From: Raineyella fluvialis
GTDB lineage: Bacteria; Actinomycetota; Actinomycetes; Propionibacteriales; Propionibacteriaceae
DNA length: 64,000 nucleotides
NCBI RefSeq assembly: GCF_009646095.1
Contig: NZ_CP045725.1
Span: forward strand, 2,294,001-2,358,000
Reading direction: 5' to 3'
How positions within the stretch are numbered: position 1 is the stretch's first letter; every line of letters starts with the position of its first letter. Below, piece by piece: positions 18,778 to 30,205 of this stretch. A program made the translations under genes and the position numbers. The notes under the pieces were generated by a model, which worked only from the letters and a program-made list of their open reading frames with translations, had not been told where the DNA came from and made no database searches.

Positions 18778-20031
18778 ATGCCTGCCGCCGAACACCCGCT
18801 GATGACCACGCCGCCGTGGGGGACCAGCTCCCGGACCTGTGGACCGGTGGATGACGTCAGTTGTGACGTGCTGATCGTTGGGGCGGGCATCGTCGGTCTC
18901 ACCACGGCGCTGGCCGCCACGCGTGCGGGGGCGAGCGTCGTGGTGGTCGACGCCGCGCGGATCGGTGCCGGCACCAGTGCCTCCACGCCGGGGGTCGCCT
19001 CGATCCTGCACGGTGTCTCCTGCCAGGTGATCGAGGAGACCCACGGCAGTGACGCCGTCATGAGGTACGTGGCGGAGCTCGAACGGGCCCTGGACTTCAT
19101 CGGCCACGAGGCCGCCGCCGGAGGCGTGCCCACCCGGACGCTGCCCAGTCACGCCGTCGTCGAGGACGCCCACCAGGCCCACCAGTTGCAGCGGGAGCGG
19201 TTCGCGATGCGGGCCGCCGGTGTCGACCCACGGACTGACGACAAACCCGGCCTGCCCTTCGCCACCCGGCCGTCGATCCGGGTCGACGGCGCGCTGGCGC
19301 TCCAACCCCGCCAGTACGCCGAGGCACTCGGCCGCGCCGTGGTCGCCGGCGGAGGTCTCATCCACGAGGGCAGCCGGCTGGCCCGATTGGTCCCCGGCGC
19401 CCCGATCCAGGCCCACTTCACCGGCCGCGACGAGGCCGGTGTGGAGCACGTCGCGGTGGTCCGGGCCGGCTCCGTCCTGCTCGCCACCGGTGTGCCGGAG
19501 CCCGACTTCGGGCTCGTCGGCCCGCGGCTGCTCCCGACCACGGTGCACGCCCTGGCCGGTCACGGCTACGACCTCGACGCGGCCTATCGGCTGATCGACG
19601 ACCCGGAGCGACCGTACGTGCTGCGGCCGGGGTTCCGGCCCGGCCAGGTCGTCGTGGCCGGGAGGGCCCACGTCGCGGGCCGGGGCGACCGGCCGGCGGC
19701 GGAGGAGCTCGGGGCCTGGGTGGCGTCGCACCTGCCGGACCTGGAGATCACCCACCGGTGGCAGTACGACTGCTATCGCAGCTACGACGGGCTGCCCCTG
19801 GTCGGTGAGGTCGGCCTACGCAGCAACGGCATCCATGTCGCCACCGGCTTCGGGGACGACCACATGGCCGCCGCCACCGCGGGCGCCCTGCAGATCGCCG
19901 ACCACATGGTGGGGTCGGGCACGCGCCTGCCCTGGAGTCCGGTCCATCCCCGCGGCTCGGTCGCCGGCCAGGCCCGTGGCCTGGCCCGCATCGGTGCGGC
20001 ACGGGTGCGCAGCCGGTTCCGCCGCGACTGA
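18778..20031 (+). CDS. FAD-dependent oxidoreductase (DAO family)
   Basis: A 417-residue flavoprotein of the D-amino acid oxidase/glycine oxidase type. The dinucleotide loop is VLIVGAGIVGLTTALAATRAG at about 30-50, and the C-terminal FAD segment is GIHVATGFGDDHMAAATAGA. The middle (HGYDLDAAYRLIDDPERPYV) is less typical. About 28 residues precede the FAD fold. The ATG at 18778 is preferred over a GTG two codons earlier. It runs convergently into the mannosyltransferase gene (10 bp apart). The substrate is unknown; covalent FAD attachment is not evident. Confidence 0.9.
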   Translation: MPAAEHPLMTTPPWGTSSRTCGPVDDVSCDVLIVGAGIVGLTTALAATRAGASVVVVDAARIGAGTSASTPGVASILHGVSCQVIEETHGSDAVMRYVAELERALDFIGHEAAAGGVPTRTLPSHAVVEDAHQAHQLQRERFAMRAAGVDPRTDDKPGLPFATRPSIRVDGALALQPRQYAEALGRAVVAGGGLIHEGSRLARLVPGAPIQAHFTGRDEAGVEHVAVVRAGSVLLATGVPEPDFGLVGPRLLPTTVHALAGHGYDLDAAYRLIDDPERPYVLRPGFRPGQVVVAGRAHVAGRGDRPAAEELGAWVASHLPDLEITHRWQYDCYRSYDGLPLVGEVGLRSNGIHVATGFGDDHMAAATAGALQIADHMVGSGTRLPWSPVHPRGSVAGQARGLARIGAARVRSRFRRD

Positions 20032-20040
20032 GCCGGACGC

Positions 20041-21645
20041 TCAGACCCAACTGGTGAACCACATCCGGGCCCACCACTGGGACCAGGTCAGGATCCCGTC
20101 GGTGTAGATCGGCCAGAAGTAGGCGAAATTGAGGATCACCAGCGCCACGTAGAGGCCGGCGACGATCGCCCCCAGGCGGCGCCGCCACCCGCCCTGCACC
20201 GGACCGATGATCCGGCCGAGGCACATCGCCAGCGCGGTGACGGTGAAGGGCACGATGCAGATCGCGTAGAAGTAGAACAGCGGCCGGTCGGTGTACTGGT
20301 ACCAGGGCAGCCACATCGCCAGCGCGCCCACGACGGGCACCGAGAAGCGCTGGTCGCGCAGGCCGATCCACAACAGGATCGCCGCCACCAGCGCCGCGGC
20401 GGCGCCCCACCACAGCAGTGGCGTGCCGAGCGTCGTCATCACCCGGATGCAGTTCTCGGTGCCGGGCGGGCAGCCGTCGGTGCCGGGGGCGATGTCGTTC
20501 ACCGCGTCGAGGCCCAAGGGGCGCATCAGGATCAGCCATCCCCAGGGCCCCGACTGGTAGGGGTGGGTGGCGTGGTTGATGTAGGAGCCGGTGTGGAACT
20601 GGTAGATCTCGCGATGGAAGGCCACCAGCGAAGCGAGGGCCCGGGGCAGGTGTCGCGCCAGCGCCGTCTCGGGATGCTCGGCCGCCCACTGCCGGTCCCA
20701 GCCACTGGCCGTTGCCAGCCACGGGATCCAGGTGGTGAGGTAGGCCGCGAGCGCGACCGGGACCAGCTGCAGGAAGGCCGGGATCCCGTCGCGCAGTGCG
20801 CCACGCAGCAAGGGGTTCCGGGCGCCGGCGAGCCGGCGGGCGCCGATGTCCCAGGCCAGGCTGAGGATCGCGAAGGCCGCCAGTGCGTATACAGAGTCCC
20901 ACTTCGTGGCGATCGAGCAGCCGAACAGCACTCCGGACGCCGCCCGCCACGGTCGCCACCAGAGCAGGGGGCCGAGGGAGCCGTCCAGGTCGGCCAGTCC
21001 GCGGGTCTCGAGGTGGGTGGCGAGCCGGGCCCGCATGGCGTCCCGGTCACGGACGAGGCAGGCGACCGCCGCCACCAGGAACGTGGCCTGGAAGATGTCG
21101 AGCAATGCCAGCCGGCTCATCGTGAACGCCAGTCCGTCGACGGTGAGCAGGATCCCCGCAATGGCGGCGACGAGGTTCGACCGGGACAGGCGGCGGGTGA
21201 GCACCATGGTGGCGGAGATCAGCAGCGTGCCGAACACGACGGCCATGAACCGCCAACCGGACGGGGTCATCCCGAACATCCACTCACCGACCGCGATGAG
21301 CAGCTTCCCCATCGGCGGATGCACGACGAACTCGGCCGCGGTGCCCATCTGGTCGACCGCTCCCCGGACGATGAGGTCGTTCGCGTTGTCCGACCAGGTC
21401 AGTTCGTAGCCGTGGTGGAGCACCGACCAGGCGTCCTTGGCGTAGTAGGTCTCGTCGAACACCAGGCGCACCGGGTCACCCAGGTGCCACAGCCGCAGCA
21501 GGAACGCCACCACGGACACCACGGCCACGATCAGCCATCCCTGGCGCACGGACGGCATCGCCGGCCGCAACTGTTCCACGATCGTCGGGACGTCGCCGGG
21601 GGTGGCAGACTCGGCCTCGGGCCGTGGATCCACTGACAGACTCAC
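20041..21645 (-). CDS. pmt: Dolichyl-phosphate-mannose–protein mannosyltransferase (PMT family)
   Basis: A GT39 membrane glycosyltransferase that moves mannose from polyprenyl-phosphate-mannose to secreted proteins. A roughly 534-residue protein with about ten membrane helices. The conserved acidic loop after the first helix is RLVFDETYYAKDAWS (Asp-Glu pair), and an extracytoplasmic loop contains FVVHPPMGKLLIA. It corresponds to Rv1002c and is divergent from rsmI, as in mycobacteria. The GTG at 21645 (SLSVDPRPEAE) is chosen; a TTG nine codons upstream is an alternative. Confidence 0.94.
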   Translation of the reverse strand: MSLSVDPRPEAESATPGDVPTIVEQLRPAMPSVRQGWLIVAVVSVVAFLLRLWHLGDPVRLVFDETYYAKDAWSVLHHGYELTWSDNANDLIVRGAVDQMGTAAEFVVHPPMGKLLIAVGEWMFGMTPSGWRFMAVVFGTLLISATMVLTRRLSRSNLVAAIAGILLTVDGLAFTMSRLALLDIFQATFLVAAVACLVRDRDAMRARLATHLETRGLADLDGSLGPLLWWRPWRAASGVLFGCSIATKWDSVYALAAFAILSLAWDIGARRLAGARNPLLRGALRDGIPAFLQLVPVALAAYLTTWIPWLATASGWDRQWAAEHPETALARHLPRALASLVAFHREIYQFHTGSYINHATHPYQSGPWGWLILMRPLGLDAVNDIAPGTDGCPPGTENCIRVMTTLGTPLLWWGAAAALVAAILLWIGLRDQRFSVPVVGALAMWLPWYQYTDRPLFYFYAICIVPFTVTALAMCLGRIIGPVQGGWRRRLGAIVAGLYVALVILNFAYFWPIYTDGILTWSQWWARMWFTSWV

Positions 21646-21683
21646 GCCGCCATCGTACGGAGCCACCGGCAAGGGAGATCAGA

Positions 21684-22541
21684 GTGAACACAGCGGGCAC
21701 GCCCGGTGAAGGGCTCCTGGTGCTGGCCGGTGCCCCCATCGGGGACGTCGACAACGTCTCGCCCGCCTTCCGTCAGGCCTTGTCACAGGCCGAGGTGATC
21801 GCCGCCGAGGACACCCGGCGCTTCCTCGACCTGCTCCGGCGGATGGGGCTGGAGGTGTCCGGGCGCGTCGTTTCCTACTTCGAGGGCAACGAGGCGTTCC
21901 GTACGCCCGGGTTGTTGCAGGAACTGCAGGAGGGACGCCGGGTCGTCGTCGTCACCGATGCCGGTATGCCGTCGGTCTCCGACCCCGGTTACCGGCTGGT
22001 CCGCGCGGCGGTCGAGGCCCGTATCCGGGTGACCGCTGTGCCCGGGCCGTCGGCCGTCCTGACCGCCCTGGCGGTCTCCGGACTGCCGGTGGACCGGTTC
22101 TGTTTCGAGGGCTTCCTGCCGCGCAAGACGGGCGAGCGGCGTCGGCGGTTCGCCGACCTCGCCGACGAACGGCGCACGATGGTCTTCTTCGAGGCCCCGC
22201 ACCGGCTGGCCGACTTCCTCACCGACGCGGCGGCCGTCCTCGGCGCCCAGCGACCGGCCGCTGTCTGCCGCGAGCTCACCAAGACGTACGAGGAGGTCGT
22301 CCGCGGACCGCTGACCGAGTTGGCGTCCTGGGCGGTCGAGGGGGCCCGGGGTGAGATCACCGTGGTCATCCAGGGGGCGGACGCTCCGGTCGTGGACCAG
22401 GCAGCTGCGGTCGCTCAGGTGCGGGCGCTGCACGAGCAGGGGATGCGGCTCAAGGACGCGGCCAAGGAAGTGGCCGCCCGGACCGGTCTGGGCGGCAACG
22501 ACCTCTACCGGGCGGCCCTCGCGGCCGACGGTGACCAGTGA
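21684..22541 (+). CDS. rsmI: 16S rRNA (cytidine1402-2'-O)-methyltransferase
   Basis: Methylates the ribose of C1402 in the ribosomal P-site region. The 285-residue protein shows the tetrapyrrole-methylase-fold signatures AAEDTRRFLDLL, VVTDAGMPSVSDPG, VPGPSAVLTALAVSGLP, and FFEAPHRL, then CRELTKTYEEV. The GTG at 21684 follows AGGGAGATC. It lies divergent from pmt and upstream of tatD, the order known in mycobacteria (Rv1003). Confidence 0.96.
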   Translation: MNTAGTPGEGLLVLAGAPIGDVDNVSPAFRQALSQAEVIAAEDTRRFLDLLRRMGLEVSGRVVSYFEGNEAFRTPGLLQELQEGRRVVVVTDAGMPSVSDPGYRLVRAAVEARIRVTAVPGPSAVLTALAVSGLPVDRFCFEGFLPRKTGERRRRFADLADERRTMVFFEAPHRLADFLTDAAAVLGAQRPAAVCRELTKTYEEVVRGPLTELASWAVEGARGEITVVIQGADAPVVDQAAAVAQVRALHEQGMRLKDAAKEVAARTGLGGNDLYRAALAADGDQ

Positions 22542-22584
22542 CGGCCGATGGCGTGTCACATGGTCGACACGTAAGGGCCGTAGG

Positions 22585-24665
<2,081 letters not shown>

Positions 24666-24684
24666 CCGCCGGCCCTCACCGGGC

Positions 24685-25065
24685 TCAGGCCCGTCCCTCG
24701 GGGCGGGCATCGACCGGGGTCAGCCCGATCGGGGAACGCATCCGCTCCCGTAACGTACGCAGCCGCCGGCGGTAGGTCGGCCCTGAGGCGATCGCCACGC
24801 CGCCGACCAGCACCGGCAGCGCCGGCCACCAGGCCGGCTGGGTGAGTGCGAGCAGACCGCCGACCAGGGCGACCAGCGCGAGCAGGAGCCCCAGCCACTG
24901 TCGCACCCGTCGCAGACCGGCAGCGGCCGCGAGCGCGGCGGCGAAGGGGGTCGGGTCCGGTTCCCAGACCCTTCCGCATCCGCAGGACCACGCCTGCCCG
25001 GCGGCGAGGGCGACCGACGTGCCCTCGCCGCACGAGCAGGTGAGCGTCAGAGGGATCGTGCGCAC
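24685..25065 (-). CDS. Small membrane protein with N-terminal Cys pairs
   Basis: A 126-residue protein I do not recognise. It opens with two Cys pairs (CSCGEG and, 18 residues later, CGCGRVW), suggesting a zinc-ribbon-like head. Two membrane segments follow (about 58-76 and 79-95) and then a basic tail. The GTG at 25065 has GGAGG upstream and lies 3 bp after the permease stop, so it is the last gene of the amine operon. It may be a membrane adaptor of that operon or simply carried along. Confidence 0.7.
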   Translation of the reverse strand: MRTIPLTLTCSCGEGTSVALAAGQAWSCGCGRVWEPDPTPFAAALAAAAGLRRVRQWLGLLLALVALVGGLLALTQPAWWPALPVLVGGVAIASGPTYRRRLRTLRERMRSPIGLTPVDARPEGRA

Positions 25066-25067
25066 CC

Positions 25068-26585
25068 TCAGACCTCCGCCAGGACGAGGGATTCCTCGGC
25101 CTCGGCCACGGCCGGGGTGGCGTCCCGGTCCCGCAGCCGGAAGGGCTGCTTGTCCTCGACGACGCGCCGGTACACGTACAGCAGGCTGCCGAGCACCAGT
25201 AGGCCGATCCCGATCAACAGCTCGGGGACACCGCCGTAACCGGTGACCGAGAACGACGTCGCGCCGACGACGAGGATCACCAGGTTGAAGACCGCCAGGA
25301 CGCCGGCGAGCGCGACCCACGGGGTCGACAGCTGCAGTGGGCGCGGGGCACCGGGCCGGTCCCTGCGCAGCAGCACCACCGCCGAGAGGGCGAAGACGTG
25401 GCACAGCACGTAGCCCATGTTGCTGGCCGCGAGCACGGCCACGGTCGTCGGCAGCAGCAGGACCGCCGCGATATTGGCCACGACGTCGACGTACATGCCG
25501 CGGTTGGGCACGTTGTGCCGGCTGACGTGGCCGAGCCACCGGATCGTCATCCCGCTGCGCGACATGCCGTAGAGGGTGCGGGCGCCGCCGGCGCTGGCCG
25601 CGTTCATGCCGAGCAGGAAGCTGCCGATCATGAAGATCACGACCACGTTCGACCAGAAGCCGCCGATCTCCCGCTGGAGGAGCTGGGCGTAGAAGCCGAG
25701 CGGTGCGTCGGCCATCTGCTGCTGCGTCACCGCCCCGCCGAGGGCGACGGGCATCATCGCGTACACGCCGAGGCAGAACATCGCCGCGCGGATCAGCGCC
25801 TTGTGGGTGTCCTTCTCGGTGTCGTGGTACTCCGGCGCGAACGTCGCACAGACCTCGATGCCGTACGCGGACCAGGCGTTCAGGTAGAGCCAGACGAGGG
25901 CGAGCTGGATGCCGCCCCAGAGCGAGCCGTTGGCGCCGGTGAGCCCCCAGCTGAGGTTCGACCAGTGGAAGTCGGACAGGAAGAACGGGACGAGGGTGAA
26001 GAGCACGAGCGGGACGAAGAGCAGGGCGCCGGTGAGGTAGCCCATGATCTTGACCGGCTTGGCCCCGAGGGCATTGATGGCCCAGATCCCGAGGATCAGT
26101 CCGACGGCGATCAGTCGGGGCAGATCGAGATGGATGCCGGCGTCGATGCTCCAGGTCGCCTCGGGGAACCACTGGGCCTGGATCAGGCCACCGGAGGTGA
26201 GGCCGAAGATGGCTAGCACCGAGGACCAGCCGGCCCAGTAGCCGATCGCCGACATCGGGCCGGCCAGGCTGAAGCGGGAACGCCAGCCCTCGAAGGCGTA
26301 CATGGCGATGCCGCCGGAGTGCTCGGGGAACATCGTCGCGGGCTCGGTGTAGATCTTGTTCTGCAGCACGGCGATCACCATCGATCCCAGCCACACCGCG
26401 AGGGCGCCGAGGGCGCCGACCTGGCCGGTCGTGTAGCCGAGACTGGCGATGATGAAGCCCGGGTTGGAGAGCGCCATGACGAATCCGTCGTACCAGCGCA
26501 TGGTCTTGAGCAGGGCCCGCTCGTCCACGTCGGCGACGGCCATCGGCATCGCAGACACGGAGTCGGGCAGGTTGGCAATGGTCAT
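25068..26585 (-). CDS. APC-superfamily amino acid/amine permease
   Basis: A 505-residue transporter with twelve or more hydrophobic segments. The first-helix signature SNPGFIIASLGYTTGQVGAL and the later YEGI-like AYGIEVCATFAPEYHDTEKD are typical of the APC (amino acid–polyamine–organocation) group. It lies 1 bp downstream of an N-demethylase gene in the same operon, so the likely cargo is the operon's amine or an N-methylated amino acid; the substrate is inference. No frameshift or truncation seen. Confidence 0.9.
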   Translation of the reverse strand: MTIANLPDSVSAMPMAVADVDERALLKTMRWYDGFVMALSNPGFIIASLGYTTGQVGALGALAVWLGSMVIAVLQNKIYTEPATMFPEHSGGIAMYAFEGWRSRFSLAGPMSAIGYWAGWSSVLAIFGLTSGGLIQAQWFPEATWSIDAGIHLDLPRLIAVGLILGIWAINALGAKPVKIMGYLTGALLFVPLVLFTLVPFFLSDFHWSNLSWGLTGANGSLWGGIQLALVWLYLNAWSAYGIEVCATFAPEYHDTEKDTHKALIRAAMFCLGVYAMMPVALGGAVTQQQMADAPLGFYAQLLQREIGGFWSNVVVIFMIGSFLLGMNAASAGGARTLYGMSRSGMTIRWLGHVSRHNVPNRGMYVDVVANIAAVLLLPTTVAVLAASNMGYVLCHVFALSAVVLLRRDRPGAPRPLQLSTPWVALAGVLAVFNLVILVVGATSFSVTGYGGVPELLIGIGLLVLGSLLYVYRRVVEDKQPFRLRDRDATPAVAEAEESLVLAEV

Positions 26586-26586
26586 G

Positions 26587-27678
26587 TCAGTCCGTCCTGT
26601 CGTGGGGTGAAGGGGAGGCGGCGGGCAGGTTGGCGGTGTGCAGGTCGGCGGTGCGCAGGAAGGCCACGACGTCGTCGCGGTGGTCGAGGAAGCCCTTGTA
26701 CTCCGCGAGGTCGGCGGGCAGTTCCTCGATGATCGTGGCGAGCTGCTCGCACCATGCGGGCACGGCGCGGAGCTCGTCGAGGGAGGCCATGAAGGTGCGG
26801 ATGTTGAAGGTCACCGCGCCGGTCATCGGCAGGCGGACGAAGTGCTCGAGCTCGATCCGCAGCTGGACCCGGCCCCAGGCCGTCGCATCGACGGCCCCGT
26901 CCCGGATCAGGGCGGGGATGTCGCGGCCCCAGGCGGGCAGCTCCTCGAGGCTGACGTCCAGCGTGCGGGAGTCGGAGGCCGACAGGGTCCAGTTGACCCG
27001 CCGGTAGACCTGGTCGGCGGGCAGCCGCTTGAGGAACTGCTCGGCCCGTGCGGTGATGCCTTCACCGGTCAGGCGCGGTACCGGGCCATGGATCTCGTAG
27101 ATGTCCATGCCCACGTCGAAGCTGACGGCCCAGGCGGCCGCGAAGGTCACCGCCCCCGCGTCGAAGCAGAGTCGCCCGTCGCGCTCGACCACGAGCAGCA
27201 GGTCGTCCGGCACTTCGCGGGCGAGGAACTCCAGCGGGTCGTACGGCAGCGTCGTGGCGTCGCCGAGGACGAAGCGCTGGTCGGTGCCGAGGACGTGGTT
27301 GCGCCAGTGGAGGTGTTCGCCCACCTCGTCGAGTTCCATCAGGTCCGGGTAGGTGAGGGCGAGGTCGCGCAGGTAGTAGAGGAGCAGGTCCCAGCAGGCC
27401 AGGGCCATGCCGGGGCGCACCTGGACCCGGCCGGGGTCGGCGTCGAGGATGCGGCGTCGGTCGGCCATGATCGCCGGATACTCGGCACCGCCGAGATCCA
27501 CCAGGTGGCGTCCCCATTCGCCGCCGCGCGTGCGCCGCGGCACGCGGGCGGGCTCGACGTTGACCGTGTACCGGAAGGCGTCGAGGTCGTCGGGGAACGG
27601 CCAGGGCAGGTTGGCGAGGTGGTCGATCGGTTGGGTGAGGAAGAGTTCGACCGCGAGGTCGGTGGAGGGAAGGGTCAC
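26587..27678 (-). CDS. Heme-dependent oxidative N-demethylase alpha subunit-like (DUF3445), copy 2
   Basis: A 363-residue protein of the DUF3445/HODM-alpha family, the oxygenase part of dimethylamine monooxygenase-type enzymes that split a methyl group off secondary amines as formaldehyde. Family features are WPFPDDLDAFRYTVNVEPAR at the start, the DAGAVTFAAAWAVSFDVG core, EIHGPVP, and VYRRVNWTLSASDSRTLD. It starts with a GTG overlapping the upstream reductase stop. It lacks the DmmA domain that its paralogue (28640-30205) has, and the two are clearly diverged, so they may differ in substrate or form a heteromer. Confidence 0.88.
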   Translation of the reverse strand: MTLPSTDLAVELFLTQPIDHLANLPWPFPDDLDAFRYTVNVEPARVPRRTRGGEWGRHLVDLGGAEYPAIMADRRRILDADPGRVQVRPGMALACWDLLLYYLRDLALTYPDLMELDEVGEHLHWRNHVLGTDQRFVLGDATTLPYDPLEFLAREVPDDLLLVVERDGRLCFDAGAVTFAAAWAVSFDVGMDIYEIHGPVPRLTGEGITARAEQFLKRLPADQVYRRVNWTLSASDSRTLDVSLEELPAWGRDIPALIRDGAVDATAWGRVQLRIELEHFVRLPMTGAVTFNIRTFMASLDELRAVPAWCEQLATIIEELPADLAEYKGFLDHRDDVVAFLRTADLHTANLPAASPSPHDRTD

Positions 27679-28643
27679 AGGAACACCTCGATCTGGTCGC
27701 CGCGTGAGACGCAGGGGAGCATGGTGTCGCCCGCCCGCTTCTCGTCATCCGTGAGCACGAAGTCCCGGTGCTCGAGTCGGGTCGCCCGCACCGGTAGGCG
27801 GCACTCGCCGCACACGCCCTGCCGGCACTGGTGGCGGACGTCGTGGCCGGCCGCGAGAAGGGTGTCCAGCAAGGACACCCCGGCCGGCACGTCGAGCCGC
27901 TGCCCGGTCGAGGCGACCGTTGCGGTGAACGGCTCGCCGGCCTCGAGCTCGGGGGCCGTGAAGCGCTCGAGATGGACCCGGGCCGTCGGCCAGCCCGCTT
28001 CGGCGGCGAGGCGTTCGTACGTCGCCAGGAGCGGGAGCGGGCCGCAGGCGTACGCGTGGGCCCCCATCGGCTGGTCGGCGAGCCGCTCGCGCAGCGTCTC
28101 GACGGTCCGCGCCGCCCCGATGGCCTCATGGACGCGGACGCCGGATCGTGCGGCCAGGGCACGGACGTCGGCGAGGTGCGCGGCTCGTCCGGGCCGGTAG
28201 GAATACACCAGCTCCACCGGCAGGCCGGCCCGGACCCTGGCTCGGGCGTGGGAGAGGACCGGGGTGATGCCGATGCCGCCGGCGACGAGCAGGACCGCGC
28301 GCTGGTCCGGCGCCGGGGCGAACATCGAGCGCGGGCCCTCCACCTCGACCAGGTCGCCGGGCCGCAGCGTGTCGTGCAGCCAGTCCGAGCCGCCGCCCTC
28401 ACCGCGTCGCAGGACGGAGATGCGGTAGGCGTCCGGAGCGACCCCGTCGTCGACCAGCGAGTAGGCGTTGCGCCGGCCGCCGGCGGTGACGACGAGGTGG
28501 CTGCCCGGCTGGTAGGCCCGCAGTGGGAGGCCGTCGGGGTCGACGAGCTCGAAGTGGGTGATGTGCTCGGTCAGGGCGGTGCGGGAGGCGATCCGGAGCG
28601 TACGCCGCCCGGCGCGGTAGCCGGGGTGGAGGTGGCCGCTCAT
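27675..28643 (-). CDS. PDR/VanB-type ferredoxin reductase, copy 2
   Basis: A 322-residue electron-transfer flavoprotein. An FMN/FAD-binding beta-barrel (YQPGSHLVV, RRNAYSLV) is followed by an NAD(P)H-binding domain (LLVAGGIGITPVLSH) and a plant-type [2Fe-2S] ferredoxin domain at the C-terminus with CRQGVCGECRLP plus a distant fourth Cys. This is the phthalate dioxygenase reductase layout. The start overlaps the previous gene (ATGA) and its stop overlaps the next, so stoichiometric expression with the N-demethylase is likely. It should pass electrons from NAD(P)H to the heme oxygenase. Confidence 0.93.
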   Translation of the reverse strand: MSGHLHPGYRAGRRTLRIASRTALTEHITHFELVDPDGLPLRAYQPGSHLVVTAGGRRNAYSLVDDGVAPDAYRISVLRRGEGGGSDWLHDTLRPGDLVEVEGPRSMFAPAPDQRAVLLVAGGIGITPVLSHARARVRAGLPVELVYSYRPGRAAHLADVRALAARSGVRVHEAIGAARTVETLRERLADQPMGAHAYACGPLPLLATYERLAAEAGWPTARVHLERFTAPELEAGEPFTATVASTGQRLDVPAGVSLLDTLLAAGHDVRHQCRQGVCGECRLPVRATRLEHRDFVLTDDEKRAGDTMLPCVSRGDQIEVFL

Positions 28644-30205
28644 GGCAGGTCCCGGGCGTGGGCGTCGGAGCCGAGGAAGCTGCCGCGGACCGCTGCCAGG
28701 TGGGGGTGGATGGCCAGGATGCGCTGACACCCCGGGCAGGCCACCTCATCGCCGGGGGCCGCTTCGACGCGGTGCGTCTGGCGGCAGTGGGCGCACTGCA
28801 CGGGCAGGTCCCGTCGGTGCACGACGAAGGCCCGCAGCTCGGCTGCGATGGCCCCGGCGGCGCGGGCCTCGGCGAGGACCTGGAGCACGTCGTACTGTCC
28901 GCCGACGACCATCAGCCGCATCCCGGTCCGCAGCTGGTCGAGCTGCCCGGCCAGCCGGGCCCGATCCGCACTGTCGGTCATCGAACCGAGGCGGGTCAGG
29001 GCGGTGCCACCCACCCGTGCGGCGTCGCGGGCCCAGTCGCGGGCGATCAGATCGGTCCGGGGATCGTCACCGACGGCGATGACGAGGAACGAGGAGCCAT
29101 CGGCATCGACGGGGTCAGGCCGCTCGGGCCAGACCGGCAGCGACAGTGCGGGGGGATGGACCTCCTCGGCACCGGGCGCCGGGGTCGCGGGCGGGGTGGA
29201 GGGGTAGGCGGTGAGCCACTCCGCGGCGCGGTCCTTGTACTTCCCGATGCCCTTGTAGTCCGCCATGTCGGCGGGCAGCTCGGCGAGCACCGCGGCGGTG
29301 CGCGTCCGCCACGGCTCGACCGTCGCGAGCTCCTCCAGCGGCAGCATGTAGGTGCGGATGAGGAAGAGGATCGCGCCCGAGTCGGGCAGCCGGACCAAGT
29401 GCTGCACCTCCACCCGGAGGTGGACCAGCCGGCCGAACTCCTCGTCGTCGACGAGGCGGATCAGTTCCCGATCGGGCCCCCACTCCGGATAGCGCTCGGT
29501 GGAGACGTCCAGTCGCCGCCCGATCGTCATCGTCCAGTTCGTCCGTCGGTACGGGCGGTGCGGCTGCAGCCGCTGGAGGAACTCGTGGGCCCGGGTGATC
29601 ACGCCCTCCTGGCGGATCCGGGGCACCGGCCCGTGGATCTCGAGGAAGGTCATCCCCACGTCGAAGCCGAAGCTCCAGTCGGCGGCGAAGGTCACCACGC
29701 CCGCGTCCGCGTGGAGCGATCCGCCGCGCTGGTCGAGCAGGACGATGTCCTCCTGCACCTGCCGGGAGATGAAGCGCAGTGGTTCGTCGGGCAGCGTGCT
29801 GGCGTCGCCGTAGACGAACTCGGCCGAGATGCCGAGCCTGGCGTTGTGCCAGTGCCAGCGCTTGCCCTCCCGGTGGAGGGTGAAGTCGGCCGGGTAGGCC
29901 TGCGCCAGCTCACGCATCAGCGTCAGCATCGTGTCCCAGGCGGCGGGCCGCATGTGGGGCAGGACGGCGTGGCGGGTCGGATCGGCGGCGAGGATCTGCG
30001 TACGTTCCGCGAGGTCGCGCTCGTAATCGGTGTCGAGGTCGAGCACGGTGGTGCCCCACAGCCCGGCGGGGGTGGCGACCGGCTGACGCGCCGGCTGGAC
30101 ATTCGTGCTGTACCGGTAGGTGTCGTCGGTGAACGGGAAGGGGAAGCCGCTGATCGACGGCCCGAGGGTCGGCCTCAGCGGGGACGGTTGGGTCAGCGTG
30201 GTCAC
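28640..30205 (-). CDS. N-demethylase alpha subunit (DUF3445) fused to a DmmA-like domain
   Basis: A 521-residue two-part protein. Residues about 10-340 are a DUF3445/HODM-alpha domain (FPFPFTDDTYRYSTNVQPAR, DAGVVTFAADWSFGFDVG, EIHGPVPRIRQEG, YRRTNWTMTIGRRLD). After a Pro-rich linker, residues about 365-515 repeat the whole DmmA-like protein encoded two genes upstream: an alpha/beta part ending GMRLMVVGGQYDVLQ and a zinc-ribbon-like end with CAHC and CPGC. Oxygenase and small partner are thus joined in one chain. GTG start overlapping the upstream reductase stop. Confidence 0.87.
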   Translation of the reverse strand: MTTLTQPSPLRPTLGPSISGFPFPFTDDTYRYSTNVQPARQPVATPAGLWGTTVLDLDTDYERDLAERTQILAADPTRHAVLPHMRPAAWDTMLTLMRELAQAYPADFTLHREGKRWHWHNARLGISAEFVYGDASTLPDEPLRFISRQVQEDIVLLDQRGGSLHADAGVVTFAADWSFGFDVGMTFLEIHGPVPRIRQEGVITRAHEFLQRLQPHRPYRRTNWTMTIGRRLDVSTERYPEWGPDRELIRLVDDEEFGRLVHLRVEVQHLVRLPDSGAILFLIRTYMLPLEELATVEPWRTRTAAVLAELPADMADYKGIGKYKDRAAEWLTAYPSTPPATPAPGAEEVHPPALSLPVWPERPDPVDADGSSFLVIAVGDDPRTDLIARDWARDAARVGGTALTRLGSMTDSADRARLAGQLDQLRTGMRLMVVGGQYDVLQVLAEARAAGAIAAELRAFVVHRRDLPVQCAHCRQTHRVEAAPGDEVACPGCQRILAIHPHLAAVRGSFLGSDAHARDLP